Assembly: GCA_001768565.1 (NCBI GenBank)
Contig: MEOE01000023.1
Location: forward strand, 124,001 to 188,000
Direction of reading: 5' to 3'
Source: Bacteroidetes bacterium GWF2_33_16
Lineage (GTDB): Bacteria; Bacteroidota; Bacteroidia; Bacteroidales; UBA12077
DNA length: 64,000 bases
Below, piece after piece: positions 35,943-44,016 of this stretch; position 1 is the stretch's first letter; each line of letters starts with the position of its first letter. The notes beneath the pieces are model-generated. The model saw only the letters and a program-made list of their open reading frames with translations, ran no database searches and was not told the origin of the DNA. Position numbers and translations under genes: made by a program.

Positions 35943-37208
35943 TTAATGTTTTGAATATGTAACCTTAAGTTTAATATTTTCACCAGCTTTTAAAATTACA
36001 CGATTTGCTTCTGAGGTATTAGCAGGTATTTTTAAAACTAAACATGAATCAGTAGACTGGCCATTTAATAGAGATTTAAGATATAACGAAATATCAAAGC
36101 TATATTGATAATCTGTAGCATTTAATTTCCCATCAAATAATTTTCCACTTGAAGCATCAACAATTTGAGAATAAATCGAATCTGCAACAAGATGAGTAAA
36201 ATATAACTGATCAGGAAATGGATATTCCTCAGGTTCTCCGGTATCGAATATCGGCATAATAAGCTCGGCTTTTAGTATTGAGTAATTAGCCTTATTAATC
36301 AAATCCATATAATTAGAAAGAATCAATTTAGATGTAACTCCTCCAAGACCTTGTACAAATAGCAGAGAATCTATCTCAGTTGAATCATTTTCCATAAAGG
36401 CCTGTAGTATCGAATTTTCAGGGTTATTCTTATATGTACCAAACCTTTCACCTTTATTTAAATAATAAGGAAACGACAATGTATCATTATAATAAATAAC
36501 TAATTTCGTTTGGGCATTTGAAATATTAACATTAAACAATTGGCCTCCATTAGTTAGAACATTCTCAGGTATAATAGAAATTCCTTTGAATGTATCTAAA
36601 AAAAGTGAGTCATCTTTATGAGCTGATGAATCAGCAGCTATGCGATTTGCTATATCTATATCTAATGGAAAAGCTAGAAGGGTATCTCCTTGTATTCTAT
36701 ATCCGGTATTTAATTTGTTGGCTATGGAATACATATTATCCATATTATAATCTGAATAATATATTGGGTCTTCAGAAATAGCTGAATCAAGTTCGTAAAT
36801 ATTAATCGGGAAATTGATATCTTTTATTCCAAAAGTGGTATCTACCTGAAGAAATAGTACTATAGAATCAATTACAGCACTATCATAAACCCAAACATAG
36901 TTTACAGGCTCAAATTGGGATGCAATTCTGCCTTCGGTTGATCCGTAATAAGTGCTATTTACTAAACCAAGATAGTAAGTTGAATAGTTTTTTGAATAAA
37001 ATCTAGTTTGGTTAACTAAATAACTACTAAACGACAATGTTGTATCATCATAAATATATCCTATTTTATCATTTTCGGGAATTAAATCGGCTCCAAGTAA
37101 ACTAGCTTCTTCTGTGCATGAATAAAAAATAGAAATAGATGCAAGAGAAATAACTACCAAAAAATGTAAGAAAGAACTTCTGGTTAAAAATTGAAATTTT
37201 GTATTCAT
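35943..37208 (-). CDS. DUF4270-family lipoprotein
   Basis: This 421-residue protein starts with a signal sequence (FLHFLVVISLASISIFYSC) whose Cys31 looks like a lipoprotein attachment site. EEASLLGADLIPENDKIG, the pattern of the Bacteroidota DUF4270 family, follows. The body is rich in predicted beta strands. It lies 6 bp from glmS and 6 bp from the GT5-like gene, so all three are probably one transcript. Function is unknown; an outer-membrane-associated role is inferred only from the lipoprotein signal. Confidence 0.88.
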   Translation of the reverse strand: MNTKFQFLTRSSFLHFLVVISLASISIFYSCTEEASLLGADLIPENDKIGYIYDDTTLSFSSYLVNQTRFYSKNYSTYYLGLVNSTYYGSTEGRIASQFEPVNYVWVYDSAVIDSIVLFLQVDTTFGIKDINFPINIYELDSAISEDPIYYSDYNMDNMYSIANKLNTGYRIQGDTLLAFPLDIDIANRIAADSSAHKDDSLFLDTFKGISIIPENVLTNGGQLFNVNISNAQTKLVIYYNDTLSFPYYLNKGERFGTYKNNPENSILQAFMENDSTEIDSLLFVQGLGGVTSKLILSNYMDLINKANYSILKAELIMPIFDTGEPEEYPFPDQLYFTHLVADSIYSQIVDASSGKLFDGKLNATDYQYSFDISLYLKSLLNGQSTDSCLVLKIPANTSEANRVILKAGENIKLKVTYSKH

Positions 37209-37214
37209 CTTATT

Positions 37215-38018
37215 TTAAAGGATTTTATCGTATAATTGTGAGTATGCTTCAATATAATCTTCTGTATCGCGATGTTCAATAAACGGTTTTTTTAGGGTTT
37301 TAATATATTCATGTAGCTCTGAATTTATTTTTTTACTTCCAACAATAACTGCATCAGACATTTCGACAGCCAGTTTATTCAAATTTAAAAAAGTAGGTTC
37401 TTTTAAAATCTTAACATCAGATTTTGTAATGCTCTCAAAAAGAACCTTGTCTTTAAAATCTTTGTGCAACGAATTCTTAAAATCATCTTTATAAACAGAA
37501 TATACTATTTTTGAATTTGCGAATAATGGATCGTCGCTATATGCTTTTTTAATATAAAGAGGAACAAGGCTTGTAAACCATCCATGACAATGAATAATAT
37601 CAGGTGTCCATCTAAGCTTACGTACTGTTTCTATTACTCCTCTTGCAAAAAATATAATTCGTTCGTCGTTATCAGCAAATTCTTTTCCGTTTTCGTCTTT
37701 AGATGTAGATTTTCGCTGAAAATAATCCTCATTATCAATAAAATAAACCTGCATTCTTGCCGATTGTATCGATGCAACCTTAATAATTAAAGGATGATCG
37801 GTATCATCGATAATTAAATTCATACCAGAAAGACGTATAACCTCATGCAATTGGTTGCGTCTCTCATTTATACATCCGAATTTGGGCATGAAAGTTCTAA
37901 TCTCTTTCCCACTTTCCTGAATACCCTGTGGAAGATTCCTTCCAATCAACGACATTTCTGATTCGGGTAGATAAGGGGTAATTTCTTGCGAGATAAATAA
38001 AACTTTTTTATTTTCCAT
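37215..38018 (-). CDS. Glycogen/starch-synthase N-domain-only protein (GT5-like)
   Basis: The ATG at 38018 gives about 267 residues. The sequence resembles only the N-terminal Rossmann half of GT5 glycogen synthases (KVLFISQEITPYLPESEMS, HCHGWFTSLVPLYIKKAY, VYSVYKDDF). In true GlgA the region near YLPESEMS carries a KxGGL sugar-nucleotide loop, which is not seen here, and the whole C-terminal domain with the catalytic Glu is missing. It may be a non-catalytic or regulatory member. It is the first gene of the run ending in glmS. Confidence 0.8.
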   Translation of the reverse strand: MENKKVLFISQEITPYLPESEMSLIGRNLPQGIQESGKEIRTFMPKFGCINERRNQLHEVIRLSGMNLIIDDTDHPLIIKVASIQSARMQVYFIDNEDYFQRKSTSKDENGKEFADNDERIIFFARGVIETVRKLRWTPDIIHCHGWFTSLVPLYIKKAYSDDPLFANSKIVYSVYKDDFKNSLHKDFKDKVLFESITKSDVKILKEPTFLNLNKLAVEMSDAVIVGSKKINSELHEYIKTLKKPFIEHRDTEDYIEAYSQLYDKIL

Positions 38019-38170
38019 TTTTTGGAATGTTGAATTAATTTTAAATCTTTGCAAAATTAGTAAAAATATTGTTAATCATCAACAAATTACTTCTTGCATA
38101 TAATCTTGTTGACAATAAATATTTTTATTCTTTCTTTTTTAAAACTCTCATACATATTACCTTTATATCT

Positions 38171-38178
38171 TATATTTG
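38171..38178 (+). promoter_or_regulatory. Candidate -7 promoter box for panC
   Basis: TATATTTG fits the TAnnTTTG consensus and lies 17 bp upstream of the panC ATG. No clear TTTG box is seen at the expected distance upstream. Confidence 0.3.
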
Positions 38179-38194
38179 TGCAATTTTAAAGGTT

Positions 38195-39040
38195 ATGAAG
38201 ATAGTTTCAAATAGATCGGATTTAATACAAGAGCTAAATTTATTGCGTCAGCTTGGCAAAACAATAGGATTTGTACCCACTATGGGGGCTCTTCACGAAG
38301 GTCATCTTTCTCTTATGAGATATTCTAATGATCAAAACGATATTACTGTTGTTAGTATTTTTGTAAACCCAACTCAGTTTAACGACAAAAAAGATTATCA
38401 AAGATATCCCAGAATATTGGATGAGGATATAAAAAAACTCGAATCTGTTTCTTGCGATTTTCTTTTCACTCCTTCCGAACACGAAATGTATCCCGTAAAG
38501 GATACTCGCGAATTTGACTTTGGAAATCTCGACAAAGTTATGGAAGGCAAATTCAGACCGGGTCATTTTCAAGGTGTAGCATTAATAGTAAGCAAACTAT
38601 TTGAGATAGTAAATCCTGATTTTGCTTATTTTGGAGAGAAAGATTTTCAGCAAGTAGCTATCATCAAGCACATTACCAAAAAACTAGATTTCCCGGTAGA
38701 AATTATTTCTTGTCCAATCTTACGTGAAACAGACGGATTGGCTATGAGCTCTAGAAATATGCTTTTATCCATTGAAGAAAGAAAACATGTTCCATTAATT
38801 TTCAAAACCCTTCAGGAGGCTCAACAAAAAGCAAAAAATCTAAGTGTAGATGAAACAAAAAACTGGGTTGTTTGTACTATTAATAATGATTCCTTCTTAA
38901 AAGTTGAATATTTCGAAATTGTTGACGAAACAAATCTGCAGCCCATAAATAAATGGGAACAAAAAACGGGTAAGGTTGGGTGTATTGCAGTGCATGTTGG
39001 AAATATAAGACTTATAGATAATATTAGATTTAATTCGTAA
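38195..39040 (+). CDS. panC: Pantoate-beta-alanine ligase
   Basis: PanC joins pantoate and beta-alanine with ATP to give pantothenate, the CoA precursor. The ATG at 38195 gives a 281-residue protein with the normal N-terminus (MKIVSNRSDLIQEL), replacing a longer upstream frame. It carries PTMGALHEGHLSLM, the nucleotide-binding loop, and GEKDFQQ. It is followed 24 bp later by panD, which supplies its beta-alanine. Confidence 0.97.
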   Translation: MKIVSNRSDLIQELNLLRQLGKTIGFVPTMGALHEGHLSLMRYSNDQNDITVVSIFVNPTQFNDKKDYQRYPRILDEDIKKLESVSCDFLFTPSEHEMYPVKDTREFDFGNLDKVMEGKFRPGHFQGVALIVSKLFEIVNPDFAYFGEKDFQQVAIIKHITKKLDFPVEIISCPILRETDGLAMSSRNMLLSIEERKHVPLIFKTLQEAQQKAKNLSVDETKNWVVCTINNDSFLKVEYFEIVDETNLQPINKWEQKTGKVGCIAVHVGNIRLIDNIRFNS

Positions 39041-39064
39041 ATTTGTAAGATTAATTGTATCAAA

Positions 39065-39415
39065 ATGAATATCGAAGTTGTTAAATCAAAAATACACAAA
39101 GTAACAGTTACCGAAGCTAACTTGCATTATGTTGGAAGCATAACCATAGATCAGGATTTAATGGACGCATCCAATATAATTGAGAATGAGAAAGTTCAAA
39201 TAGTTAATTTAAATAATGGTGAGCGACTCGAAACATACGTAATTAAAGGAAAAAGAGGAGCTGGTGAAATTTGCCTTAATGGTCCTGCTGCCCGAAAAGC
39301 TACTGTCGGCGATGTAATTATTATTATTTCTTATGGTTCTCTGGATTTTGAAGAAGCGAAAAGTTTTAAGCCCTGCTTAATATTTCCTGATACAGCCACA
39401 AACAAACTAATATAA
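39065..39415 (+). CDS. panD: Aspartate 1-decarboxylase
   Basis: PanD makes beta-alanine from aspartate. The 116-residue precursor has the self-cleavage site Gly24-Ser25 in HYVGSITID, where Ser25 becomes the pyruvoyl group. It also has the later conserved [19 protein letters not shown]. Its position directly behind panC is the usual pairing for pantothenate synthesis. Confidence 0.97.
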   Translation: MNIEVVKSKIHKVTVTEANLHYVGSITIDQDLMDASNIIENEKVQIVNLNNGERLETYVIKGKRGAGEICLNGPAARKATVGDVIIIISYGSLDFEEAKSFKPCLIFPDTATNKLI

Positions 39416-39421
39416 AACCCT

Positions 39422-40438
39422 TTGAAAAGAAGCGTTTTTAAGATTATCAATTTTTTTATCTTTTTAACTATCGGTTTAATTCTCCTTTATTTTGCATTTA
39501 AGGGAATTAATTTCGAAAGCTTGGTAAATGATTTAAAAAACGCTAACTATACATGGGTTGGATTATCGTTAATTTTTGCCTTCTTCGCTTACCTCAGTCG
39601 TGCGTATCGATGGAAATTATTAATCGAACCACTTAATTACACCCCCCCACTTAAAAATGTTTTTTATGCCTTAATGATAGGTTACCTTGCAAACCTGGCA
39701 TTTCCTCGAATCGGAGAAATTACACGTTGTGGGTCACTTACCAAAACAGACAAAATCCCAATAGATTCTCTAATTGGCACTGTGATTATTGAACGAGCTG
39801 TAGATATGCTGGTGCTTTTGATTTTCCTTTTTGTTATTTTTCTGGCAAAAATAGAATATTTCGGAAGTTTCATTAAAGATAATGTTTTTATCCCTTTATA
39901 TAACAAATTCATCAATATAGTTGATTTTCCATTTTATTACTGGATTTTAATTGTTCTACTAATTGCTGCAATTATCATAGGATATTATTATTTCCGTCGA
40001 AGATTAAAACGTGTATTGATAATTCATAAATTCCGAAAGCTATTACGGGGTGTTTTTACAGGAATAAAAACGGTAACTAAAATGCAAAATAGGTGGGCAT
40101 TTCTTTTACATACTGTAATTATTTGGGCAATGTATTTCCTAATGACCTATGTTGTTGTTTTTGCTATTCCTGCAACACAAAATTTGAAGCCTATTGATGG
40201 CGTATTCTTGCTTGTAATTGGTGGATTAGGTATGGCTGCTCCAGTGCAGGGAGGAATCGGAGCTTTTCATTGGATAATAGCATCAGGGCTTACATTATAC
40301 GACATTTCTAAAACTGATGGATTGGTGTTTGCTACTATCCAACACGAATCACAAGTTTTTTTAGTTTTAATCCTTGGAACTATATCAATTTTAATGTTGT
40401 TTATTAATTCTCGCCGCAAAAGAAAAATAATTAGTTAA
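39422..40438 (+). CDS. UPF0104/lysylphosphatidylglycerol-synthase-like transmembrane protein (AglD family)
   Basis: This 338-residue integral membrane protein has about eight helices (for example FFIFLTIGLILLYFAF, IFAFFAYLSRAYRW, FYYWILIVLLIAAIIIGYYYF, WAFLLHTVIIWAMYFLM). The family signature segment GYLANLAFPRIGEITRC is present, as is GGLGMAAPVQGGIGAFHW. Translation appears to start at TTG (39422), 7 bp after panD, because no suitable ATG is nearby. The family is thought to act in lipid or glycan flipping; the substrate here is unknown. Confidence 0.88.
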   Translation: MKRSVFKIINFFIFLTIGLILLYFAFKGINFESLVNDLKNANYTWVGLSLIFAFFAYLSRAYRWKLLIEPLNYTPPLKNVFYALMIGYLANLAFPRIGEITRCGSLTKTDKIPIDSLIGTVIIERAVDMLVLLIFLFVIFLAKIEYFGSFIKDNVFIPLYNKFINIVDFPFYYWILIVLLIAAIIIGYYYFRRRLKRVLIIHKFRKLLRGVFTGIKTVTKMQNRWAFLLHTVIIWAMYFLMTYVVVFAIPATQNLKPIDGVFLLVIGGLGMAAPVQGGIGAFHWIIASGLTLYDISKTDGLVFATIQHESQVFLVLILGTISILMLFINSRRKRKIIS

Positions 40439-40462
40439 ATTTACTCCTGTTAATTTTTTATT

Positions 40463-40951
40463 ATGGATAAATTAAGCTTTATAAAATCAAAAATTATTGA
40501 TTTTAATAATATCGATTCACATCTGGCATTCTGGAATTTTAAGAACTATAAAATCGTTTTTACTAACGGATGCTTTGATATTATTCACAGAGGCCATATA
40601 GAATACCTTGCCCAAGCTGCAAGCTATGGCGATATTTTAATTATAGGTCTAAATACCGACAATTCTGTTAGTAGAATAAAAGGCGAAAACCGACCTGTTC
40701 AGGACGAATATGCTCGTGCAATTACATTAGCCGCATTGCAATTTGTCAATGCAGTAGTTCTGTTTGATGAGAATACACCCTATGATTTAATTCAAAAAAT
40801 TCAGCCAGATATTTTAATTAAGGGTAGCGATTATAAGCCCGAAAATATTGTTGGTTACGATATTGTTAAAGCAAAAGGTGGAAAAATTGTTACGATTGAT
40901 TTTATAGATGGCTATTCAACTACATCAATTATTGAAAAGCTAAAAAAATAA
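40463..40951 (+). CDS. rfaE2: D-glycero-beta-D-manno-heptose 1-phosphate adenylyltransferase (RfaE2-like)
   Basis: This 162-residue nucleotidyltransferase attaches AMP to heptose-1-phosphate in ADP-heptose synthesis for the LPS core. It has the family TNGCFDIIHRGHIEYL motif (HxGH) and LKGSDYKPENIVG near the C-terminus. It covers only the cytidylyltransferase-like half of HldE; the kinase half is not fused here. It precedes radA by 9 bp. Confidence 0.9.
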   Translation: MDKLSFIKSKIIDFNNIDSHLAFWNFKNYKIVFTNGCFDIIHRGHIEYLAQAASYGDILIIGLNTDNSVSRIKGENRPVQDEYARAITLAALQFVNAVVLFDENTPYDLIQKIQPDILIKGSDYKPENIVGYDIVKAKGGKIVTIDFIDGYSTTSIIEKLKK

Positions 40952-40960
40952 ACTTGTTTT

Positions 40961-42325
40961 ATGGCTAAAGTAAAAACAGTATATGTATGTCAGAATTGTG
41001 GCGCCGAATCTGCTAAATGGATTGGCAAATGCTATTCTTGTGGAGAGTGGAATTCATACGTTGAACAAAAATTAGCCAAAGAATCTAATAAAAGTATTGT
41101 TTTTACTGATTCTGATAAGTTACATCCTCTTAAAATTTCGGAAATAGTATCAAAAAACGAAGGTCGCATTTTAACTCACATTGCCGAACTTGATCGAATT
41201 CTAGGTGGAGGATTAGTTCCTGGATCGGTAATTTTAATTGGAGGTGAGCCAGGAATAGGAAAATCGACATTGGCATTACAAGTCGCCCTAAAATTAAACC
41301 ATTTAAAAACACTTTACATTAGTGGCGAAGAAAGTCCACAACAAATTAAGATGAGGGCTGAAAGAATCAAGTTTAAAAATGAAAATTGTTTTATTCTTGG
41401 TGAAACACTTCTGGAAAACATACTTATTCATACGCAAAACCTTCAACCCGACATTTTAATTATCGATTCTATTCAAACTCTTTACTCTGACAAATTAGAA
41501 TCATCGGCCGGAACAGTATCCCAAATTCGAGAAACAGCAGCTACTTTATTGAAATTTGCCAAAACAACACACACACCTGTTTTCTTAATTGGGCATATAA
41601 CAAAGGAAGGAAGTCTTGCAGGACCTAAAGTTCTCGAACACGTTGTTGATACAGTGCTTCAATTTGAAGGCGACCAAAATAACCTTTACCGTATTTTGCG
41701 TACTACAAAAAACCGATTTGGATCAACTTCTGAATTAGGGATTTTTGAAATGGGCAACGAAGGATTAAGAGAAGTACCCAATCCTTCTGAAGTATTAATT
41801 GCACAAACAGATGAAGTTTTAAGCGGAACATCAATTGCTTCAACCATAAATGGAGCTCGACCACTATTAATTGAAATACAAGCACTTGTTAGCTCTGCTG
41901 TTTATGGAACACCTCAACGATCATCAACAGGATTTGACAATAGAAGATTAGGTATGTTATTAGCTGTTCTTGAAAAAAGAGCTGGATTCAAGTTAAGTCA
42001 GAAAGATGTTTTTATAAATATTGCAGGTGGCATTAAAGTAGATGACCCTGCTACTGATTTAGCAGTAATTGCTTCTGTACTTTCTTCAAATCTTGATATA
42101 CCTATCGATAAAAACATTTGCTTTGCCGCTGAAGTTGGCCTAACTGGAGAAATACGACCTGTAAGCAGAATTGAACAACGTATAAGCGAAGCTGAAAAAC
42201 TGGGTTTTATGAAAATCTTTATTTCTCGATATAACTCCAAAGGTGTAGATCTTAAAAGATTCAAGATTGATATTGTTAAAGTAGGCAGAGTTGATGAGTT
42301 ATTCAGATCACTATTTAAAAAGTGA
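40961..42325 (+). CDS. radA: DNA repair protein RadA
   Basis: RadA (Sms) is a RecA-like ATPase that promotes branch migration in recombination repair. The 454-residue protein starts with a zinc finger (CQNCG...CYSCG). It carries Walker A GGEPGIGKST, the RadA-specific KNRFGS and a C-terminal Lon-like domain (FINIAGGIKVDDPATDLAVIAS, inactive as a protease). Its stop overlaps the next start by 4 bp. Confidence 0.97.
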   Translation: MAKVKTVYVCQNCGAESAKWIGKCYSCGEWNSYVEQKLAKESNKSIVFTDSDKLHPLKISEIVSKNEGRILTHIAELDRILGGGLVPGSVILIGGEPGIGKSTLALQVALKLNHLKTLYISGEESPQQIKMRAERIKFKNENCFILGETLLENILIHTQNLQPDILIIDSIQTLYSDKLESSAGTVSQIRETAATLLKFAKTTHTPVFLIGHITKEGSLAGPKVLEHVVDTVLQFEGDQNNLYRILRTTKNRFGSTSELGIFEMGNEGLREVPNPSEVLIAQTDEVLSGTSIASTINGARPLLIEIQALVSSAVYGTPQRSSTGFDNRRLGMLLAVLEKRAGFKLSQKDVFINIAGGIKVDDPATDLAVIASVLSSNLDIPIDKNICFAAEVGLTGEIRPVSRIEQRISEAEKLGFMKIFISRYNSKGVDLKRFKIDIVKVGRVDELFRSLFKK

Positions 42326-44016
42326 AAACATTGAAAATACTGGATGTAAAAAATCTTTCGTTGTCATTCTATAACAATAACCAACCAACCCAGGTTTTAA
42401 AAAACATATCTTTTACACTAGATCAAGGACAAACTCTTGGTATAGTTGGAGAATCTGGATCGGGAAAATCATTGACAGTACTTTCGGTTTTGAAGCTTTT
42501 GCCGTCAAATGCGAAGCTATCAGCAGATAATATTCTTTTTACGAACAATGGACTTGAAACCAACCTATTGAATCTGGAAGAAAATGAGATATTAAATTTT
42601 CGGGGATGTAATATTTCTATGATATTTCAGGAACCCATGACATCTTTAAATCCGTCAATTAAATGTGGCAAACAGGTTGAAGAGGTTTTTTACATTCATC
42701 AAACAAATAAAAATTCAGTATCCAAATCAAAGGTAATTGAACTATTCGAGGAAGTTATGCTTCCCGATCCATTAAGAATATACAATAGTTATCCACATCA
42801 ATTATCAGGAGGACAGAAACAAAGAGTAATGATTGCTATGGCCATAGCTCTTAAACCCGCTATTCTAATTGCTGATGAGCCAACTACTGCATTAGATGTA
42901 ACGGTTCAAAAATCGATTCTCGATTTATTAAAACAGATTCAGGAAAAATACCAGATGAGTATAATTTTTATTTCACACGATCTGGGTATTATTTCACAAA
43001 TGGCTGATAACATTATGGTAATGTACAGAGGAGAATTAGTAGAGTTTGGCCAAGCTGATCAAATAATAAAAAATCCAAATCATGCTTATACAAAAGGGTT
43101 ATTAAAATGCCGCCCAAACCTAAAGTTAAAACCTTACAGATTGCACATTTTATCTGACTTTACTAATCCTCCACGAGAAAAAAAAGAGAAACCTGTTATA
43201 GTGGAAAATTTAATTCAAAAAGACCCATTGCTAAGGGTTCAGAACTTAACAAAGAGATTTATTATTGAAACCAGTTTTTTTGGAAAAACAAATAAAGAGT
43301 TGATAGCTGTAGATGATATTAGTTTTGAAGTATTTAAAGGCGAAACATTAGGTTTGGTGGGAGAATCAGGAAGTGGAAAATCTACATTAAGCAGAATTAT
43401 TACTCAACTAATTAATTACAATTCAGGTTTAATAGAATACAATGGAGTTTCTTTACAGAATCTTTCAAAAAAAGAACTAAAGGAGTTTCATAAGAAAGTA
43501 CAAATCATTTTTCAAGATCCTTATTCATCGCTAAATCCAAAAATTACCGCTGGAGAGGCTATAATGGAACCTATGATTGTTCATGGGATTTACTCATCGT
43601 TTCGTGAGCGAGAAAAAGAAACAAAAAGACTTTTAGAGAAAGTTAGGCTCTCACCCAATTCATTTAATAAATATCCGCATGAGTTTTCTGGAGGACAGCG
43701 ACAAAGAATAGTTATTGCACGTGCATTAGCAGTTAAACCAGAATTTATTATTTGTGATGAGTCTGTTTCGGCATTAGACGTATCAGTTCAGGCTGAAATA
43801 CTTAATTTACTCAATGATTTTAAAGAAGAATTTAATCTAACCTATATATTTATATCCCACGATTTGGCGATTGTGAAATATATGTCAGATAGAATAATGG
43901 TTTTGAAAAATGGGGAATTGATTGAAATAAACGAGACAGACAAACTCTATAGTTCACCTGTCTCTGAATATACAAAAAATCTTATTAGCTCTATTCCTAA
44001 TATTGCTCAGTATTAA
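42322..44016 (+). CDS. Oligopeptide/dipeptide-type ABC transporter ATPase with two nucleotide-binding domains
   Basis: This 564-residue protein fuses two ABC ATPase domains. Each has a Walker A (GESGSGKSLT and GESGSGKSTL), a signature motif (LSGGQKQRVMIA and FSGGQRQRIVIA) and a Walker B with D-loop (ADEPTTALD and CDESVSALD). It resembles YejF-type ATPases of peptide transporters. Translation starts at GTG 42322, in a 4-bp GTGA overlap with the radA stop. No permease gene is adjacent, so the transported compound is unknown. Confidence 0.92.
   Translation: MKTLKILDVKNLSLSFYNNNQPTQVLKNISFTLDQGQTLGIVGESGSGKSLTVLSVLKLLPSNAKLSADNILFTNNGLETNLLNLEENEILNFRGCNISMIFQEPMTSLNPSIKCGKQVEEVFYIHQTNKNSVSKSKVIELFEEVMLPDPLRIYNSYPHQLSGGQKQRVMIAMAIALKPAILIADEPTTALDVTVQKSILDLLKQIQEKYQMSIIFISHDLGIISQMADNIMVMYRGELVEFGQADQIIKNPNHAYTKGLLKCRPNLKLKPYRLHILSDFTNPPREKKEKPVIVENLIQKDPLLRVQNLTKRFIIETSFFGKTNKELIAVDDISFEVFKGETLGLVGESGSGKSTLSRIITQLINYNSGLIEYNGVSLQNLSKKELKEFHKKVQIIFQDPYSSLNPKITAGEAIMEPMIVHGIYSSFREREKETKRLLEKVRLSPNSFNKYPHEFSGGQRQRIVIARALAVKPEFIICDESVSALDVSVQAEILNLLNDFKEEFNLTYIFISHDLAIVKYMSDRIMVLKNGELIEINETDKLYSSPVSEYTKNLISSIPNIAQY

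Noticed and set aside
38069..38194. Upstream extension of panC to 38069
   Set aside because: The panC family N-terminus begins at MKIVSNRSDL (38195); the upstream 42 residues are hydrophobic and unlike the family.
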